From Adineta steineri (Eukaryota; Rotifera; Eurotatoria; Adinetida; Adinetidae), in the NCBI GenBank assembly GCA_905250115.1, contig CAJNOI010000017.1, positions 200,685 through 264,684 of the forward strand: DNA of 64,000 nucleotides, read 5' to 3'. A program made the translations under genes and the position numbers. Positions 1 through 12,411 of the stretch are shown here, piece by piece. The notes under the pieces were generated by a model. That model was not told the DNA's origin and did no database searches. It saw nothing but the letters and a program-made list of their open reading frames with translations. Within the stretch, counting starts at the first letter, position 1. Each line of letters opens with the position of its first letter.

Positions 1-2222
1 TTCCACTAGTGCAATATTGTAGTTGTGGATTGTAACATGTGCCAGAACAAAGTTGATTTCCAATTGGACACACTGTGCTGTTATCACCATAGCAAACAGA
101 AGTTGTATTATCATAGCATTGTTTCTGACTTCCACAAACTTGGATATTACTATTTGAATACCAGTAGTAATAACCGGGACAAATTGTTTCATTATTTATA
201 CAAATTGACGAATAACTAGTCATACATTGTGTCCCACATATATATGGCGATTGACATAATGTATTGTTAAAGCAGTAGAGTTGAGAAGAGTTATAACAAA
301 AAAGACCATATCCCTGCCAAAGAAATTGATTATAATTTTGTACATTACAAACTGAATCGCCAACGTTACAAATCTGTGTGTCATTATAACAATATTGAGA
401 GTTTGAGTAACACACACCATTACATGAATGAAGACAACTAATATTACCATTAACACAGACTTGTAAATTGGGATTATAACAAGTTCCTCCGCATACTTGT
501 GAATTCAATCCTTGACAAACTATACTACTATTTATACAAACACTTGTTGTATTATCATAGCATAATCGTTGTTCACGATTGCAAACTTGAACATTTGAAT
601 TATAATAGTAAAAACCTTGACAGGATGTTTCATTATTTACGCAGGCTGAATAGTAATCGGTTCGACACTGTTGTCCACATGTTTCATATAAAGGGCAAAT
701 TGCATTTTTATCACAGTTCCACTGAGATGTATTATAACAGGATAGACCAGCAGAGTGTGACACCCAATAAGCTGTTTGTACATCACAAACTAATTCTCCA
801 GTGTTGCAGACTATTGTGTTATTATAACAATATTGAGAGTTACCATAACAAGTACCATTGCAAGAGTTAATACAGCTAATAGTATTATTATTCATACAGA
901 TCTGTGTACCAGGATTATAGCAAATTGAATTACATAATTGTGAACTTTGTAGTGGACAGATAGTAGTGTTATTTACACATACACTAGTAGTATTATCGTA
1001 ACACGATTGCTGACTTCCACAAACATTAATATTACTATTCTGATTCCAATAGTAGTAACCGGAACAAATCGTTTCGTTATTTACGCATGTTGAATACACG
1101 TTAGTAAGACATTGCGTTCCACATGTATACAGCGATTGACATAATGTATTGTTAGAGCAATAGTATTGAGAAGAGTTATAACAAAACAGACCATATCCTT
1201 CCCAAAAAAAATCCATTATAATTTTGTACATTACAAACTGAGTCACCAACGTTACAAATCTTTGTATCATTATAACAATATTGTGAGTTTAAGTAACACA
1301 CACCATTGCAGGAATTAATACAAGTAATAGTATCATTTACACACATTTGAATCGTAGAATCATAGCAGGTTCCTCCGCATACTTGTGAATTTAATCCTTG
1401 ACAAACTGTACTACCATTCAAGCAAACACTTGTTGTATTATCATAGCATAGTCCTTGTTGACGATTGCAAACTTGAATATTTGAACTATAATAGTAAAAA
1501 CCTTGACAAATCGTTTCGTTATTTACGCATGTTGACCATGCGCTAGTAAGACATTGCGATCCGCATGTATATGGTGATTGACATAATGTATTGTTAATGC
1601 AATAGAGTTGAGAAGAGTCGTAACATATAGGACCATATCCTTCCCAAAGAAATGCATTATAATTTTGTACATTACAAACGGAATCAGCAATATTACAAAT
1701 CTTCGTATCATTATAACAATACTGAGAACTGGTATAACAAATACCATTGCAGGAATTAATACAAGCAACAGTATCATTTACACACATTTGAATAGTAGGA
1801 TCATAGCAGGTTCCGGCGCATGCTTGTGAACTCAATCCTTGACAAACTGTCATACCATTTAAACAGACACTTGTTGTATTATCATAGCATAATCCTTGTT
1901 GACGATTACAAACTTGGATATTTGAGACATAATAGTAAAAACCTTGACAAATCGTTTCGTTATTTACGCATGTTGAATACACGCTAGTAAGACATTGCGT
2001 TCCACATATATACGGTGATTGACATAATGTATTGTTAAAGCAATTGAGTTGAGAAGAGTTATAACAAAACAGACCATATCCTTCCCAAAAAAATTGATTA
2101 TAATTTTGTACATTACAAACGGAATCACCAACGTCGCAAATTTTCGTATTGTTATAACAATATTGATTGTTTGAATAACACGTACCATTACATGAATTAA
2201 TGCACTGAAGACTACCACCACC
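1..2222 (-). repeat. Five tandem repeats of about 440 bp inside the Cys-rich gene
   Basis: The motif encoding INSCNG recurs on the minus strand near 2190, 1750, 1310, 860 and 420, a period of about 438-450 bp (about 148 codons). Copies are close enough to align by eye at the nucleotide level, so unequal exchange or assembly collapse is possible here. Confidence 0.85.
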
Positions 2223-2348
2223 ACCGCCATCGACACATCCTTGCACAGTTGGATCATAACAACTATTGGATCCACATGGTAGTTGTCCATCGGGACACGA
2301 TTTAATTCCTATTATAAGTAACAGCAATAAGAAACTTTGTTTGATCAT
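1..2348 (-). CDS. Secreted Cys-rich tandem-repeat protein, 3'-partial, one frameshift
   Basis: The protein starts at the ATG at 2348 (MIKQSFLLLLLIIG), a clear signal peptide; an in-frame GTG 21 bp upstream is less likely. It then has about five repeats of about 148 residues, dense in Cys and N-glycosylation sequons, with recurring blocks such as CINSCNG, QYCYN, CNVQNY, CQSPY and VCNRQQG. The frame ends at 1176 only because a poly-A run at 1204-1211 has 8 A, where the two upstream repeats have 7-base versions. Shifting one base restores an open frame from 1199 to the window edge with no stop. The family is not recognised; Cys spacing and secretion suggest an extracellular adhesive or matrix protein. 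The single defect in an otherwise intact frame points to an assembly error or a recent lesion. The 3' end lies outside the window. Confidence 0.8.
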
Positions 2349-3006
2349 CCTATATATCACGTTATTCACTATATAAGAAATGTATTATGTATGTAGAAAA
2401 ATTTAAAAAACTAAATGGCATCCACCCATTACTTTCTCCTGTTGATTTATAGTGATTTGCTTTGCTTACGGTAGTTACTGCGCAGATCATCTCTGTTTAT
2501 TTTGTCTAGTTTGAAATATTTTGTCCGCGAAAAAAACAAAGGAAAACAAAGTGTTACCGAAGTGTCTTTTGTCGACGAAACAATAGACTCAAAGCGATTT
2601 CTTCCCATTAAATTCTATTTGGAAAAAATAAATACCGAATTGACTATAACTCATACATTAGCTTTGTCTCGTTCTTCGATTTTCTACATAAGAGAATTGT
2701 TTATTTCACTTCTACTAAAAGCATTTTGAGTTGTATGAAGAAAATGGCGTCTTCTACTTATTCACGACAAATGATTTTTTCCCTATCAAAAGCGTATGAT
2801 CAGATGAAATAAAATTGTGTGAGTGTTGGTAGGTGTGATGAGCACACTTCTGAAAACTGGTATGACTCTTTTTCCCACTGTGCTTCTTATATTCACCTTT
2901 TCACCGACATTTACTTTCGCAGATTCATTTATTTAAGAATTTCATGTTTACATTCAAGACTGCTCATCACCCACACCCTTAAAATGAATTCTGTGCAAAA
3001 TTCTAC
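2349..3006. other. Intergenic, no gene recognised
   Basis: This lies upstream of the Cys-rich gene and beyond the 3' end of the channel gene. It holds short open frames (2502-2729, 2819-3010) without recognisable domains or splice partners. A CCCACACCC motif occurs near 2970. Confidence 0.5.
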
Positions 3007-4545
3007 TTAAAATTCATCTTTCTGTATGAGTATTTCTGGTAGACTTCGATTTCCTCGATCATCAATATTAACTTGACCAATTGCTTTATTTCCATGTTCA
3101 TCTTCAATCATAACTAGATGTGTTAATTTTTGTTTTTCATTATTGATTTTTTGTTTATCAATTGTATTTGATACAAGTGTATAAATAATTTGAGCTAATT
3201 GTGGAATTGTTAAAACACCAATAAAACAAGTTAGAAATTCAATGATTAAACCAACAAAAGTTAACGGTCGACTAGTTCCTTCACCTAATGATGAAAATGC
3301 ATTAACTGAAATCCAAATAATTTCACTTAATGGTTGAAAATAATTTGTTTTATTTGAATATGAATTCGTTAAAAATTGAACAGGAGATGAGATTTGATCG
3401 AAAGCAAGAGTAAATAAAGCAAAAAAAAGAACAATCAATCCAATAATTTGAAATGATTCAACATAAATTGATAGATGATTAGTTAAAACATACATTATTT
3501 GATAAGCACGAGAAGAAAGACGAACACTACGAAAAATTCGTGCAGCAAATTGAATAACAAGTAAAGTATATAACCATGTCGATGGAATTGACTAGCAAAT
3601 AAACATAGAACAATAATGAAATAATTCACAATTATTTTGTTACCCATATATAAAGAAATAAAGCAATAGGTAATAATGATAAAATATTGATTGACATAAG
3701 AAACAATGTTATTATACGAAATTTTGGACGTATAAAATAATAGATAAGTAATTCAATATATGAAAAAAATAGAATAAATATTTCAATAAATAATGCTTTT
3801 TTAAGAACTAATTTTTCTTTATAATTCTGATGAATAGATAAAATATTTGCCAGTTCAATAAATATAAACGATGTTATAACTGAACAAATTGTTATAAGTC
3901 CACTAATAATTCGAAATAGATTAAATTTCTTTCTTTGAATTTCATAATCAAATGTAAACCAAAATACTCGACGATATTTACCTAATAAATATACAGTAAA
4001 TTATTTACTAGTAGCGGATTTAGGGGGGGGGATGACCGCCCCCCTTCCGAATTTTTACAGCAAAAATAGATTCACACTACTTCGATTGGACTCAAAGAAT
4101 AGCTTTTAGCCAAAATCGCCCCCCCCTTCCAAAATCCTAGATCCGCTACTGTTATTTACAAACACTAATAATCTTTTTTTATACCAGATGGAATATAATA
4201 ATCAATGGTAATAAAATTTGAAACAATATCATATATAATTTGAATATTAAAACCAAAAAATACCAGTTCATCATAGAGAATTTCTGGTGGATAATGTATT
4301 TCTGTTGATAAACAACCATGATGAATATAATATGTAATTATATAATTAACTATTCCAGGTGTTCGATAGAAATGATATTGTTCTGTAGATGAATTATAAT
4401 ATTTTAATCGTTGAAATGGATTTCCAAGTAATGTATGATAATATTGATTAAGTTGATGAGCATATATAATTATTGGGTTTTTTTCTCCTAGATCATTGAT
4501 TTGTACAAGATCGGAATGTTGATATAAGTTTTCTTCGTGTGTCAT
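3007..4545 (-). CDS. Voltage-gated potassium channel (Kv type), divergent filter
   Basis: Exons run 4545-4185, 3981-3644 and 3591-3007 (427 aa; all phases agree). Residues about 15-120 form a T1 tetramerisation domain (YHTLLGN, RLKYY, ELVFFGF). Exon 2 carries S1 to S3 (LITICSVITSFIFIELA; LFLMSINILSLLPIALFLYI). Exon 3 carries a short S4 with spaced arginines (ARIFRSVRLSSR), S5, pore and S6. Where Kv channels have TVGYG this protein reads SLGEG, so the filter glycines remain but the aromatic residue is Glu. The ATG at 4545 is used because the longer frame begins with TTG. The C-terminal tail after S6 is short. Intron 1 is enlarged by a MITE. The Kv assignment rests on the T1 plus six-segment architecture; conduction and selectivity are uncertain. 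Confidence 0.85.
4009..4151. mobile_element. hAT-type MITE in the channel intron
   Basis: The 143 bp element has terminal inverted repeats TAGTAGCGGATTTAG and CTAGATCCGCTACTG and is flanked by perfect 8-bp duplications TTATTTAC (4001-4008 and 4152-4159), the hAT signature. It has G- and C-runs inside and no coding capacity. Removing it and one duplication leaves a normal 52-bp intron. A related copy is at 8944-9101. Confidence 0.9.
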
Positions 4546-4647
4546 TATATTGCAATTGTGTATATAATGCGCCAAGAGAAAAAAAAAACATAAGGTTTCT
4601 TTTTAATTTTCATATAATAAATATGAAAATAAAATTATATATTAAAT

Positions 4648-5348
4648 ATGAAGAAAGGCACGAAAGGTGAGGTTGTTTTAAGCCCATGTCAAATTCAAGC
4701 AACACGTCTTAATAGACTTGAACATCGTCGTTTACAAAATCGTATTAGTTTATTACGTAATGATTTGAAAATTGATCTTGCTCGATTACATCGAGAAGAA
4801 CAAGGTTTAATCTATCATTTTACACATGTTGTAAAAGTTGTTAAACCAAATCCAAAATATCAATTATGGAAACAAGAATATGCACAAGATGGAAGAAAAC
4901 ATTTAATAGGTTTAGTAGTTTAATGCTTTATCTAGTGTTTTATTATCCAATTTGATATTTTATAGAATCGGTCGAACGTAAACAAAAATATAATTCAATT
5001 ACTTATCAACTGCCACCATCTTTATCAGATGAAATTCCATTAGAACCATTACGTCCTTTACTTTTATTCGCGGATAATGGTCGTAGAAAATCTGTTGATT
5101 ATATTTTTGATGAAAATCAATATATTCCTCGACCAACAACATCACCAGTGAAAAATCGATCGAATACTTCACATCGAATGAATTCATTATCATATTTACT
5201 TGATAACTATTCGAATAATATAATTCAACAACCACCATTTTATTCATTACCAACTATGAAAGCAACAAATTCACGAAAACTAATTTCAAACAAATTACTT
5301 AAACAAGAAAAAACATCAAATGTTAATGTTCTTTATCGAATAACTTAA
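4648..5348 (+). CDS. Unrecognised two-exon protein
   Basis: Exons 4648-4909 and 4966-5348 join in phase (ATA-G / AA) across a 56-bp intron with GTTTAG donor and TTTATAG acceptor, giving 214 aa. The N-terminal half is highly charged and probably helical (LNRLEHRRLQNRISLLRNDL), followed by a Pro-, Asn- and Ser-rich C-terminal half. There is no signal peptide or membrane segment. I do not recognise the family. Its 5' end is divergent from the channel gene, about 100 bp away, so the two may share a promoter region. The consistent splice phase and codon pattern support a real gene. Confidence 0.65.
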
Positions 5349-6957
5349 CAAAATTAAATCATTCATAGATCGATAGAGAATTTGCTCCTGAATATCGCAG
5401 CAAAGAAATGACTCGTCTAGTAAATCCGATTAACTAGAATTTTCTCATACTTGAGTGTCTTTTTTTATGATACAAAATATAGAAGAAAATACACATTTAT
5501 GTTTATAATACGAAAAAGAAGATTTAAAAAAAATTGAATCATGTTCTAATATAACCACGTCGGTATGCAAAATCTTTTCAAAACAAGATTAAATGAGGTA
5601 ACTAAGGTAAAATCTTATTATGTCGTACTTCTCAAACAAATAGAGTTCTTTTAAACCTTATTAAATCTAAATTTCTTTCATTATTCCTGATCATGACACA
5701 TGTATTGAATTAGACTTGTGTCAGCCACCTAACACTCGACATTCTTATGCATAAAATGTAAATTGATAAGAATAGATATCGAAAGTATTGTATAATATAT
5801 TTTCATAATTAACATATCAGTTTATAATAAAAGATGAATAACTAATAAGTAGATGTTTTTTTAATGAGATAGAAACTATTTTGATGATGTATTCTCGTTA
5901 TTTAAGCACTTGTAAATAAATTCAATGTTAATTTTGTCATCCAGGATAATTATGTTATTTTTGTATTCGTCTAAGATTGTAAACAACAGGAACTAAGTAC
6001 TTCACTGATCATCGGTCTATTATAATAGATAAGAAAAATGTTCATGCAGAACGTTATCATATATAATCAAGGTTAATCTATATTGTTTAATTATATCAAC
6101 TCAATAATTTGCTTAGCATGAATATGAAAGTAATTTTTTTATGTAGAAATAAAAATTTCTTTTCGAATAATTACACAATTGCTTTTAATTAAAAGTGTAA
6201 GAACACTTACATTCTTTTTTTTTTCTTTATGTAAAAGAAGGCTTTGTTATTAAAATATATTATTATTCAGAATATAAAAATATTCTATAGTTTAGCATCA
6301 TGCACATATATTGCATGATGAAAATAATAATAATCATTTTTCGCTTACTTGTACTCACAAATTCAAAGAAAGATAACTTATCAATGATGAGCTAATAAAA
6401 AAATTCTTTTTTTTTCTATCTGTATTTCTTTATATTAGTAATGAACTATCCAACAATTTTCCACGTCGTCGACTTCCTTGCGCTTAAAGAGAAAATAAGA
6501 GAACATGCTTTTCTTCTGTTTGAAGACTAGAATTTTACATATGTTATTATAGTTCTTTTTTTTCATTATTATTTAATTATCTTTCTAACTGTTATATTGT
6601 AGACATGTTCCTAAATCAATGCAAATCTTGAGATTTTTTTTAGTTAATAAATTAATTCTCAATTACATACTATTCACATTAATGATAATTTAGCTAAATA
6701 TGAGTAATATTTTTTTTTCTTCTTGGTTGTTTATAGATTTTTATCTCAATATTTAGTCTAAAAAAGTCTATTGTTGATGATCATCATAATTCATTCATGT
6801 TTCTATGCAAGATAAATAAGTTTGAAACAGTAGATAAAAAGGAAATAATGTCATTCTGCCTCTAGCTTTTCCTTTCTTTTCTGTTTTGTTCTCTTTTTTT
6901 CCCTTTCTTTTATCATTTAGCATTTGGTTGGATTGACATTAGCAAAATCTATTCATC
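5349..6957. other. Intergenic AT-rich stretch
   Basis: About 1.6 kb of very AT-rich DNA with poly-T tracts and no convincing ORF, repeat structure or RNA gene. It probably holds the 5' region of the downstream GPCR gene; no promoter motif can be assigned. Confidence 0.5.
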
Positions 6958-8459
6958 ATGAATATTACAATATTAACAAATATTCAAAATGAATATTCAC
7001 CCTACCTTCATGTGATTCTTACTATTACGTTTATACTTATTCTTATTATTGGCTTATTTGGTAATACACTTGTTTTATTATCAGTTATGAGTAATCATTT
7101 AAAAATTCGTCGTTCATCTACAAATCTTCTTCTTGTTAATATGTCATGTGCTGATTTAATAATTCTTATTTTTAATATATTCGATATTGTACAATTTATA
7201 CTTGATTCATTTTGGCCAACGGCTTGGTATCTTGGTTTATCACTATGTAAAATAGTTCGTTTTGGTCAAGTATTAGGTTGTTATGTTAGTGTACAAACAT
7301 TACTTGTGATTAGTATTGAAAGGTATACAAATTAAATTCGTTTTTTTTTCTTCTATAAAATAAATATTAATTTCTCTCCAGGTATATTTCAATAGTTAGT
7401 CCAATTAAAATCTCGCAGATGAATCGTCGTAAACGTCTTTATATCGTATTTATTTTCATTTGGTCATTAGGATTTTTTTCAGCATTACCAAATCTTTATT
7501 TACTTAAATTACATCCATTTTATAATCGTCCAACATATTATATATGTGGTTTATCTGATCATCGTACACATTCACATTTAATTACATTTTATAAATATAT
7601 TGAATCGATTTTATTCTTCTTTTTACCAGCATTTATACAAGTAAGGAGAATTAATCTATTCAAATTTCTTTTTGTCCTCATGCTATTGACATACTTTTTT
7701 GTTGTTGTTATTATTCTTAAATAACGTTTTGCAGATAAGTGTCAAGGACAATTTTTCTAAGTAAAACCATCTGTTTTATATTTTTTCTTTTGAACGATAC
7801 ATTTCTAATTACCAGTCTTCTGGAAAATTTGACATATATATTCATGACAGTTAAGACGAAGACATATTTTTCCGAATAATCATATTAGAAGGAAAAAAAA
7901 TTCAAATTATTGTATATTTTAGACAATTCTTTATATAATTATTTGCCATAAAATCTTTTTGGTTGATCGTGTTGTACAAGCAGATTGTCATGCTCGACAA
8001 TTACAAGAAAGTATAAGAAGTGATACTCTTCAACAATGTTCTGATTCAAAATTAAGTTCTTCATTTCCATCACCATTGAATGTAACAGCATCAACGATGA
8101 TATCACCACGTTCACGAACTCATGTTTCATCATCAACAACTAATCATGGAAATAAAACACGTAAAAAAGCTGTGATTATGTTAGTATTTATTGCCATATT
8201 TTATTTTATTGCATTTTCACCAGCACAAATTAATTTTATTTATACACAAATAACTCATTCACATCATCTTTATGAATATCGTTTATTTTTTATCGTAACA
8301 ATTCTATTGGCATTATCATCAACAGCTTTTAATCCAATTTTATTTTATATATTTACGAAATTTTTTCAACATAAATTCAATATTTTATTACGTCGTATGT
8401 GTACATCATGTCGTTCATCATCATCAACAAGGCGTCAGAATAATATTCCAATGATTTAA
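6958..8459 (+). CDS. Rhodopsin-family G protein-coupled receptor
   Basis: Exons 6958-7322, 7382-7640 and 7923-8459 join in phase to give 386 aa. TM1 carries GLFGNTLVL, TM2 has LLLVNMSCADL, the TM3 end is SIERYI (the DRY position, with E for D), TM6 reads FIAFSPAQ in place of the usual CWxP, and TM7 ends NPILFY (NPxxY class). The N-terminus is short with one Asn sequon. Intracellular loop 3 is long and Ser-rich, and a Cys/Ser-rich tail follows TM7. Layout and loop lengths resemble invertebrate neuropeptide receptors, but the ligand cannot be assigned. Intron 1 splits the ERY arginine codon. Intron 2 (282 bp) is unusually long for this window and holds nothing recognisable. Confidence 0.88.
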
Positions 8460-8866
8460 ATTTATTTTTCTTTGTATTCATATATATATATATATATATT
8501 ATTAAATATTTTAAAAAATAATAGAATTCATCTGTTCGTATTTTGTTTGTTTCCTATGAAAAATATATAGGATCTATTCAAGTACGGAGAAGTTTGAAAG
8601 CTGTTTGTATTTTCTGATATTTACCAGATATGCAATATTGCATTTTTATGATGAATTTCTAAACATTATTTGTTGATTAGATTATGAATAAATTAGAGTA
8701 TATATAGAAGAAAAATTATATTTGATTTTTCCTATAGGATTACATTCAATCGGGTCAAAAGAACATCAGTTTTAATCAAGATCAAATCTCTCGGACTCCA
8801 CGTTCTTTTAGAACATGTCTGATAGCATTTCATGGTAACAGACTGAAAGTTTAATATACAAAAATA

Positions 8867-9213
8867 GGTTAAGTTAAGTGAGTTCCAAATTGTAGTTTGT
8901 AACTATGCGTTTTCTTTCCTTGAGTATCGCCAGTCCACAGTATCAGTGGCGGATTGAGGGGGGGAGGGCGATCGCCCCCCTTCCGAATTTTTTTGATTTT
9001 TTACAGCAAAAATAGGTTTGCACCACTTCGATTGAACTCAAAAAATAGCTTTTAGCCAAAATCCCCCCCCCCCCCCTTCCAAAATCCTAGATCCGCCACT
9101 GCACAGTATCTATTGGAGTAATCGAAAACAGATGATTACAGTTTTCAGCGAGAGTTTTTCGCGAAAACCTAGATATCCGTAGACTCTAAAATTCGAGCAC
9201 ACTTAACTTGACC
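8867..9213. mobile_element. MITE with 9-bp duplication (Mutator-like), interrupted
   Basis: The ends GGTTAAGTTAAGTGAG and CACACTTAACTTGACC are inverted. Flanks ACAAAAATA (8858-8866) and ATAAAAATA (9214-9222) match at 8 of 9 positions. A second copy at 25648-25846 has the same ends and a perfect 9-bp duplication. Removing the inserted hAT MITE leaves about 181 bp. The superfamily is inferred from duplication length only. Confidence 0.8.
8944..9101. mobile_element. hAT-type MITE nested in the Mutator-like MITE
   Basis: The ends CAGTGGCGGATTGAGG and CCTAGATCCGCCACTG are flanked by perfect 8-bp duplications CACAGTAT (8936-8943 and 9102-9109). It is the same family as 4009-4151, about 158 bp, with longer G and C runs. 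Confidence 0.92.
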
Positions 9214-9769
9214 ATAAAAATACGATTCAGTATTTAATTAAAATAGAGTTCCATCACTAGTATAAATATGGATGTAATAATACACCTTTATAAATGATAC
9301 TCGTGATAGAAATCTTGATCTTTTATTTAATCATGTCTATAAAAAGAATGTCTAAGCATATAAGACTACACCTTCATACATAAATAAATAATATTAGAAA
9401 CTAAGAAATTACCGGAGGCGAAATGAAGAAAATATTGATTTTTAATATATGATTAATCAACAATTAGCGCCATCTGTTTGAAATAACATAAAATTTTTTT
9501 AAATAAATTTTTCTCGTATCATTCAAACTTTTTTATTATAATTTACCTATAATTCTATCTTTAATTCAATGAAGGTATCAATTATTCTCCAATGAAATCT
9601 CTTCTTCTACTCATTTATTTTTCCATATTTTACAAATATATGATCAATGAGATGGAACACTAATGTATTTTTTATCCATACGCCAGAAACAAAAAAGAAT
9701 TATTAGTAAAATTATTTTTTCTTTTAAGAAAAATAAATAATTTAGTATAGTGTGTATTGCATTTACACA

Positions 9770-12032
9770 ATGCCACCTAAGAAAAAACAACATGTAAATA
9801 ATAGAACAGGAATTTATTATTTAGCTGATGAACAACGAAAACTTTATCCAGCTTATTCTCGAATGTATATTCAAGATTTAATTTTACTATTATTACCTCA
9901 ATGGCGTTCAATGACACTCATTGAAAGAAAACCATATGAAGAGTATGTTGAATAATATTTAAAAATAGATAAAGTGAAAATTTTTTTCCTACTTTATTTT
10001 CATAGTTTAGCTAAACAATATAAACGTAATCGAATGTTAAATAATGAAAATGCTATAACACCTGTTATACCATCGAATGAAGAAGCATTATTTATTGAAC
10101 AAAATAGTAGTGAAAATAAATTTTTGGATTCATATTTATCGAATGATCTTGTTAATGTATTTAAACAAGATTTAATTTTTGTAACATTTCAAATATTTTG
10201 TCGAACTGATGATGAAGATGGTGGTGACTATTATCCAGCTGAAATTGCTATTATGAAATATTCATTTTCGGATAATATCAAACAAGAATATTATACAATA
10301 ATGAAACCAGAAAAATTTCCCGTTGGTTATACTGGTACAGCTATTGATTTATCTCGTGAAACACATCAAATTCCACCATTTGATTTCATTGATGCTAATG
10401 GAGATTATTCAAAAATATGGCAAGAAGTTAAACGAGTTATTGGTGGTTAGTAAAGTACAGATCTATTTGAAATTTTATTTAAAATATTTTTTGTGATTAG
10501 ATTCAATTATTGATTCATCAACAACAGAACCAGTTATAGTATTTTGTAATGCATTTGAACGTATGCAAACAGATTATCTTCTTAAGTGGCTTGCTTCGAA
10601 AGATGAAACACAAGCAATGAAACCATTATTTCGTGTTTTTTCATTTGAAGCTTTAGTTTCTGCAATACTTCGTCGTCTTGATATTGGTGATTTTGCACAT
10701 CAAAGTGTTCGTGAACAATTACGTCGACCTGTTTATACATTACAAGTTAAAGAACGATGTATTTATCATGATTCATTAGCTATAGAATATTGTTCTCGTG
10801 CTAGAAATCATGGTTTTAGTCTTTTTCTTGATGGATTTATTCGACAACGTTTTATTCAAACATTACCTGAAGATGTTCAAGCTGAAATAATGGCTGATAA
10901 ATCGTTGACAAAAATTTTGCCAACAGATGATACTATACATCACGAAAATTCAATATGTAATGAATCAATCTTATCAGGAATGGATTCGATTAGTTCAACA
11001 TTTATTCAACGACGAAAAGGTTTACGTACGTTAACACAACAACGAATGTCTGAAGATAAAAAAGTAAAATCAGAATGAATTATTATTATTTACCTTTTTT
11101 TTTAAATATTTTAGTCAACTGAATTGAATAAAGGTCAATTAAAAAATATTGGTTCACATGTTTTTATTGATTCATCATCAACAATAAGTGTACGTTCATC
11201 AATATCTCAACAAATGGGTGCTTTGTCTTTTGAAAACAAAGTAAGTCATTCTGATTTATTAAAAACTATTTTGAATTATTTCCGATGATGTACGAATATG
11301 AAAAGATATTGATAATAATCTTGAGTATTAAGCATCAATAAAAAACGAGGGTATAAGTTCCTCATTAAAAATGACAGAAACAGTAAGTCTTATGAGTGTA
11401 TTCTTTTTCTCGTAGAGAAGAGTCCAGCAAACATAAATTGTCTGTCCGGAGGGTCAAAAAAACATCGAAACCCGATTTTCGAGAAAAGACATTTCTAGAG
11501 GTAATTCGATGCAGGGACTTCGAATCTGATGTTAATTTTTCAGAATTTTTTTTATAAAATCTGACGAAATGGTTTTTTAGGTTGGGGAACACGAATCGGA
11601 TGTTAGTGTTTGCAAGTTATATAAGCAAAAGGTCCCGGAGCATTGTAGAACACCATTTTCTACGAGAAAGAGCTAAGCGAGTCCTTAGGCGACCGTTACT
11701 TGTATTTGCTAGATCTATCGCCGAAGTTAAGACTTCCTCGAGATTATTGTATATCGATATATGCATATAGTTTCTTTTAGACATCAAAACTAATCAAGCC
11801 ACGTGTACCATCACCAATTGAAGTTGATTGTCGTTGGCCAATATCATCATTATATGACAATAATAGTGATGATGAAGATCAATATATAATGACGGGACGT
11901 GGTTTAAAAAAAGCAACAAAACCTACATCTACAATAAATAGTAAAAAGTCAGATAATTTTGCTTATGCAAATGGCATTGGTCGTGGTCGTGCTATTAACT
12001 CTATAGTTCCAATGCCAGGCTTTCGAGTATGA
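9770..12032 (+). CDS. MAEL: Maelstrom-like protein, copy A
   Basis: Five exons (9770-9942, 10006-10445, 10501-11063, 11115-11240, 11781-12032) join in phase to give 517 aa. An HMG-box-like domain fills residues about 1-65 (IYYLADEQRKLYP, ERKPYE). A MAEL domain follows, including VTFQIFCRTDDEDGGDYYPAE, a THQIPPF segment and the family's Glu-Cys-His-Cys pattern in KERCIYHDSLAIEYC. Maelstrom acts in the piRNA pathway to silence transposons. Like other members it has an RNase H-like fold without obvious DEDD catalytic residues. The tail is Ser- and Asp-rich and ends in a GRGR-containing segment. The long last intron (540 bp) contains a decayed inverted-repeat insertion. A second paralogue follows 379 bp downstream on the same strand. 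Confidence 0.85.
11401..11675. repeat. Decayed inverted-repeat insertion in Maelstrom A intron 4
   Basis: TTTTTCTCGTAGA near 11404 is matched in inverse by TCTACGAGAAAGAG near 11660, with a further weak match (GTCCGGAGGGTC / GGTCCCGGAG) inside. It enlarges an intron whose neighbours are about 55 bp. No clear target duplication was found, so the ends are approximate. Confidence 0.4.
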
Positions 12033-12411
12033 TACAGTAAAATAATAAGTAAATAGTGAAAACTTCTTTGATATATGAAATCTCATTTTTTGAAAATATA
12101 TTTAACTTACTTTGTCTTTCTTTCTCATCCGTTATTAGATATTTTTTTTGTTTTGTATGTGTGTGCGCATGTTTGTCAGAATTTATTTTTTGTATACCTA
12201 TTAGTCTATTTTTCAAGTGTAAATTTGAATTGATTCAAACGATTGAGCAATTCTTTGTTTTTTTTCTATGATTTTGAACAAAAACTATCGACAAGAAAAA
12301 GTTGATTTGACTGTCTCTTGATGTTTTTTTGTTTTTCAAGAAATAGTTATTTTCAGATTTTTGCATATGAAATGATTATCCGTATATTTCTAGATTCATA
12401 TTTGACAAAAT
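12033..12411. other. Spacer between the two Maelstrom genes
   Basis: 379 bp, T-rich, without a recognisable terminator, promoter or repeat. Confidence 0.5.

Larger units (their letters stand above)
8460..9769. other. Intergenic region with nested MITEs
   Basis: It contains a TA microsatellite just after the GPCR stop, and a 347-bp composite of two MITEs (8867-9213, listed separately). No gene is seen. Confidence 0.6.

Noticed and set aside
2502-3010. Two open frames of 63-75 codons
   Set aside because: No domain, no supporting splice partner, and AT-rich composition consistent with chance.
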